Assembly: GCA_023136735.1 (NCBI GenBank)
Contig: JAGLQQ010000160.1
Span: forward strand, 1 to 10,170
Length of the DNA stretch: 10,170 bases
Source of the DNA: Candidatus Omnitrophota bacterium
GTDB lineage: Bacteria > Omnitrophota > Gorgyraeia > B26-G9
Direction: 5' to 3'
Every line of letters starts with the position of its first letter. Positions within the stretch are counted from its first letter, which is position 1. This document shows, in pieces, positions 7,572 to 10,170 of the stretch. The notes beneath the pieces were generated by a model that had not been told where the DNA came from, did not search any database, and saw only the letters and a program-made list of their open reading frames with translations. The position numbers and the translations under genes were made by a program.

Positions 7572-8249
7572 ATGGATGAAATTATTAAGAAAAAAGTTTC
7601 GCATGAAGAGATCTGGCGGGTTTTCAGGATTATGGCTGAATTTGTCGAAGGGTTTGAAACCCTTTCTAAAATCGGACCGGCGGTTTCAATTTTTGGATCA
7701 GCTAGGTGCATGAAAAGGGATGAAAAATATTATAAAATAGCCGAGACTATCGCGTATAAGCTCTCTAAAATGGGGCTGGCAATCATTACCGGAGGAGGCC
7801 CGGGGATAATGGAGGCAGCGAACAGGGGAGCAAAGGAGGCAGGAGGACAATCTATAGGGCTTAATATCCAGATACCGGTTGAGCAGCAGCCAAATCCTTT
7901 TATTAAAACAATACTTCGGTTCCGCTATTTTTTCTGCAGGAAGTTTATGTTTGTAAAATATGCCCAGGCTTATGTGATCATGCCTGGCGGGTTTGGTACG
8001 CTTGATGAGTTTTTTGAAGCGATTACTTTGATCCAGACAGGACGAAGCGAGCCTTTTCCTGTGATCCTCGTCGGAAAGAAGTACTGGCAGGGCCTTATTC
8101 AATGGTTTAATACCACCCTGCTCAGAGAAAAGAGTATATCAGAAAAAGATTTAGCGATTTTTGAAGTGGTAGATACTCCCCAAGAAGTTGCCCAGATCAT
8201 AAAGAAATTCAACATAAAAAGCACCAAGAAAAAAGGCAAAAAAAAATAG
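7572..8249 (+). CDS. LOG-family protein (nucleoside 5'-monophosphate phosphoribohydrolase type, TIGR00730)
   Basis: This 225-residue Rossmann-like protein belongs to the family once labelled lysine decarboxylase and now known to hydrolyse nucleoside or cytokinin riboside 5'-monophosphates to the base and ribose phosphate. Motifs visible: the nucleotide-binding GGGPGIMEAANRGA (74-87) and the hallmark PGGFGTLDE (138-146), whose Glu146 together with Arg123 (in CRKF) matches the expected catalytic pair. The fold should be dimeric and cytoplasmic. The C-terminus is a Lys-rich tail ending in a nine-A run (8238-8246). It follows the M48 gene by 26 bases and probably shares its promoter; no functional link is obvious. 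Substrate preference (cytokinin, AMP or other) cannot be judged from sequence. Confidence 0.93.
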   Translation: MDEIIKKKVSHEEIWRVFRIMAEFVEGFETLSKIGPAVSIFGSARCMKRDEKYYKIAETIAYKLSKMGLAIITGGGPGIMEAANRGAKEAGGQSIGLNIQIPVEQQPNPFIKTILRFRYFFCRKFMFVKYAQAYVIMPGGFGTLDEFFEAITLIQTGRSEPFPVILVGKKYWQGLIQWFNTTLLREKSISEKDLAIFEVVDTPQEVAQIIKKFNIKSTKKKGKKK

Positions 8250-8306
8250 CCCCTTAATCCAGGATTAAAGAGTATGTAAGTGAAAGTAATAAAAAGAGTT
8301 AATTGC

Positions 8307-8335
8307 TTGCGTATATCAAATAAATTTGATAAAAT
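8307..8335 (+). promoter_or_regulatory. Probable promoter for the polysaccharide co-polymerase gene
   Basis: TTGCGT at 8307-8312 and TAAAAT at 8330-8335 lie 17 bases apart. The -10 matches consensus at five of six positions, but the -35 is weak. The expected transcript start near 8342 leaves a leader of about 33 bases containing the ribosome site AAGGGG (8361-8366), eight bases before ATG 8375. The 125-base gap is otherwise AT-rich and shows no gene. Confidence 0.5.
8314..8331 (+). promoter_or_regulatory. Palindrome inside the promoter spacer, candidate operator
   Basis: TATCAAAT (8314-8321), two bases AA, then ATTTGATA (8324-8331) make an inverted repeat with perfect 8-base arms. It fills the spacer between the proposed -35 and -10, where a bound dimeric regulator would block RNA polymerase. 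The arms are AT-rich, so chance is not excluded. No regulator gene is in the window and no second copy was noticed. Confidence 0.5.
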
Positions 8336-8374
8336 TAGACAAAAGGGATTTTTTTATCAAAAGGGGTAATTTTA

Positions 8375-10170
8375 ATGCCGCAATATGAATTAAATTTACG
8401 CGATTATATACGGATATTTCGCAAACGTAAACTGCTTATCATCTCTACTGTAATTCTTGTTACAGCTGCCAGTGTTTTCTTTTCTATGTCTAAAACTGTC
8501 ATTTATGAGGCAAAAACCACTATCAAGATAGAAGAGAGAAAGACAATTGCCGGATTATTGACGGAGTGGATTGTTTTTAGTCCTGGTGATACCATGGAAT
8601 CTCAGGCAAAATTAATAACCGGCTATCCTGTAATTAAAAAAACCGCATTAATGCTGAACCTGATAAAAGAAGATACGTCTGAATTAAAGAAAAACAGTGT
8701 TATAAGCTCGCTTCAGGGAAAGCTCAAAACTGAACAAGTTGGAAATACAAACATTATTCGCGTTATTGCTACATCTGAGGACTCTGAATTTGCAAGGGAA
8801 CTTGCTAATACGGTTGTAGTTGTCTATATCAAGGAAAATCTTTTAGAGAAGACAAAGCAGGCCAGGGCAGCGCGTGGTTTTATTGAAGAGCAGATTACAG
8901 CTTTGGAAGATAGACTGCAGGTTAAAGAAGGCAGGCTTAAAGAGCTCTCTGAGGGCAGCCGCGCGGTTACTCTTGCTGAGCCTATACAACAAAAACTTAC
9001 CGAATTGCAATTTTCATTAAATAAACTGCTTCAGAAATACACGGAAAAACATCCCCATGTTATTCAGCTGAAAGAGGAAATTGAAAATCTTGAAAAAACA
9101 GTTGAGGGTTTTTCTGATACAGACTTACTCTATTCTAGGCTGAAAAGAGAAGTTGAGGCGGACAGAAAGCTCTTCTCTATGCTTAAGGAAAAGTTTGAGG
9201 AAGCACGGATTAATGAGGCGCAAAAGATCGGGGATGTCTCTCTTGTGGACCCTGCGGTTACTGCTTCGGCAATTTCAGCGCCTAATAAGGTGCTCGGATT
9301 TTTAGTCGGAGGAATTCTTGGTATTGTTCTTGGATTTGCCTTTGCTCTAATTACTGAAAGTCTGGACACATCAATCGCAACTATAGAAGATGTCGAGAGT
9401 TTAATGAAAGTTCCTGTTTTAGGTGTTATTCCTTCTGTATTATGGAACAAGGATACTTTGATGAAAAGGACTTTTTTGTCAAATTTCAGAAAACAAGTAT
9501 TGCGCCAGCAGCAAACAGAAGAAGAACAAAAATATATTCGACTAATATCCCATCATGAGCCGAAATCTCCGATAACGGAATCTTACCGTAATATACATAC
9601 TAATCTTAAAATTGGTAATGAAAAAAAGACAATACTTATCACCAGTACAGGACCGCGTGAAGGTAAAAGCTCGGTTTTGATCAATCTGGGACTTGTTATT
9701 GCCCAGACAGGAATGAAGGTTTTATTAGTATCTTCTGATATAAGGCGTCCGGTGGTAAGTAAAAATTTTGGTCTCAAAAAAGAACCCGGCTTAACAGAGG
9801 TTCTCCTTGGGATGTTGCCTTTAAATGACGCGCTTAGGAATATAAGTGATTATATGCTGGGAGATATGACTTTCGAAGAGGTCATGGGCAGCCCTGGCCT
9901 GGATAATCTTTGGATTTTGCCCAGCGGGCAGCTGCCGTTTAATCCTGCCAAAATATTAGAATCAAAGGAGCTGGTGGACCTGATTGATGAGTTTAAAAAA
10001 AATTTCGATTTGGTACTCTTTGATTCTCCTCCGGTATTGCCGGTAACTGATGCGACTATTCTTTGCACAAAAATAGACCAGGTTATAGTCGTCTATGAGA
10101 TCGGACGTACAAGCCGTGACGCATTGCTTAGAGCAAAAAACCAGCTTGATTCTGTTGGGGCTGAAATAGC
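8375..10170 (+). CDS. Wzz/Wzc-like polysaccharide co-polymerase with tyrosine-autokinase-like domain (3' end outside window)
   Basis: The frame is open from ATG 8375 to the window end (598 codons, incomplete). It is an inner-membrane protein that would set chain length and drive export of a polysaccharide. Domains in order: Wzz N-terminus with TM1 at about 20-37; a periplasmic part with a coiled coil at about 170-285; TM2 at about 306-326; a linker; then a BY-kinase-like P-loop domain with Walker A TSTGPREGKSS (423-433), Walker A' VLLVSSDIRRP (449-459) and Walker B FDLVLFDSPP (544-553). The first Asp normally seen in Walker A' is Ser453, and the ring motif EX2RX2R reads E402xxR405xxH408. Autokinase activity is thus uncertain, and the C-terminal Tyr cluster, if any, is not visible. 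The ribosome site is AAGGGG at 8361-8366. It has its own promoter and is probably the first gene of a glycan-export operon continuing to the right. Confidence 0.93.
   Translation, partial: MPQYELNLRDYIRIFRKRKLLIISTVILVTAASVFFSMSKTVIYEAKTTIKIEERKTIAGLLTEWIVFSPGDTMESQAKLITGYPVIKKTALMLNLIKEDTSELKKNSVISSLQGKLKTEQVGNTNIIRVIATSEDSEFARELANTVVVVYIKENLLEKTKQARAARGFIEEQITALEDRLQVKEGRLKELSEGSRAVTLAEPIQQKLTELQFSLNKLLQKYTEKHPHVIQLKEEIENLEKTVEGFSDTDLLYSRLKREVEADRKLFSMLKEKFEEARINEAQKIGDVSLVDPAVTASAISAPNKVLGFLVGGILGIVLGFAFALITESLDTSIATIEDVESLMKVPVLGVIPSVLWNKDTLMKRTFLSNFRKQVLRQQQTEEEQKYIRLISHHEPKSPITESYRNIHTNLKIGNEKKTILITSTGPREGKSSVLINLGLVIAQTGMKVLLVSSDIRRPVVSKNFGLKKEPGLTEVLLGMLPLNDALRNISDYMLGDMTFEEVMGSPGLDNLWILPSGQLPFNPAKILESKELVDLIDEFKKNFDLVLFDSPPVLPVTDATILCTKIDQVIVVYEIGRTSRDALLRAKNQLDSVGAEI

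Noticed and set aside
8254..8268. Inverted repeat TTAATCC-A-GGATTAA just after the LOG-family gene, as a terminator
   Set aside because: The arms are only seven bases, AT-rich, with a one-base centre, and no T run follows, so it does not look like an intrinsic terminator.
9130..9450. Minus-strand open frame opposite the co-polymerase gene
   Set aside because: The plus strand has an unbroken, clearly recognisable Wzz/Wzc-like protein; the minus frame has no family resemblance or ribosome site and is a shadow. The same holds for the other minus-strand frames.

Overview
The window looks like the chromosome of a low-GC, Gram-negative-type bacterium. The evidence is lipoprotein signal peptides with clear lipoboxes, a family-5 solute-binding lipoprotein, an M48 lipoprotein protease, and a Wzz/Wzc-like inner-membrane polysaccharide co-polymerase with a P-loop kinase domain. 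Shine-Dalgarno sites are mostly strong (GGAGG, AAGGAG, AAGGGG). Gene style and composition recall uncultured lineages such as Omnitrophota, but nothing here fixes the phylum, so that is a guess. All genes are on the + strand and densely packed, with only three intergenic gaps (66, 65 and 125 bases). No RNA gene, insertion sequence, CRISPR array or attachment site was seen.

Region 1 (1-1792): the tail of an unidentified gene ending in an acidic pentapeptide repeat, then a complete peptide/nickel-type (SBP family 5) binding lipoprotein with no transporter subunits beside it. Region 2 (1815-6700): a tightly coupled surface-glycan cassette made of a Wzx-type flippase, a glycosyltransferase-methyltransferase fusion, a second methyltransferase and a second glycosyltransferase. 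The last four genes are joined by 4-, 8- and 4-base overlaps. From about 1860 to 5550 the DNA is visibly richer in A+T than its flanks, which fits an acquired glycan cassette.

Region 3 (6728-8249): a promoter that would give an almost leaderless mRNA for an M48 lipoprotein protease, followed by a LOG-family nucleotide phosphoribohydrolase. Region 4 (8307-10170): a promoter whose spacer holds a near-perfect 18-base palindrome, then a polysaccharide chain-length/tyrosine-autokinase-like protein cut by the window end.

Working together, the two glycosyltransferases and the methyltransferase domains would build and cap or decorate a lipid-linked glycan, the flippase would move it across the inner membrane, and the Wzc-like protein would control its polymerisation and export. 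No Wzy polymerase or initiating sugar transferase is in the window. The less ordinary observations are the GT-MT fusion with altered nucleotide-binding signatures, the altered Walker A' and ring motifs of the kinase-like protein, the near-leaderless M48 gene and the palindrome-in-promoter. None by itself proves a new system.
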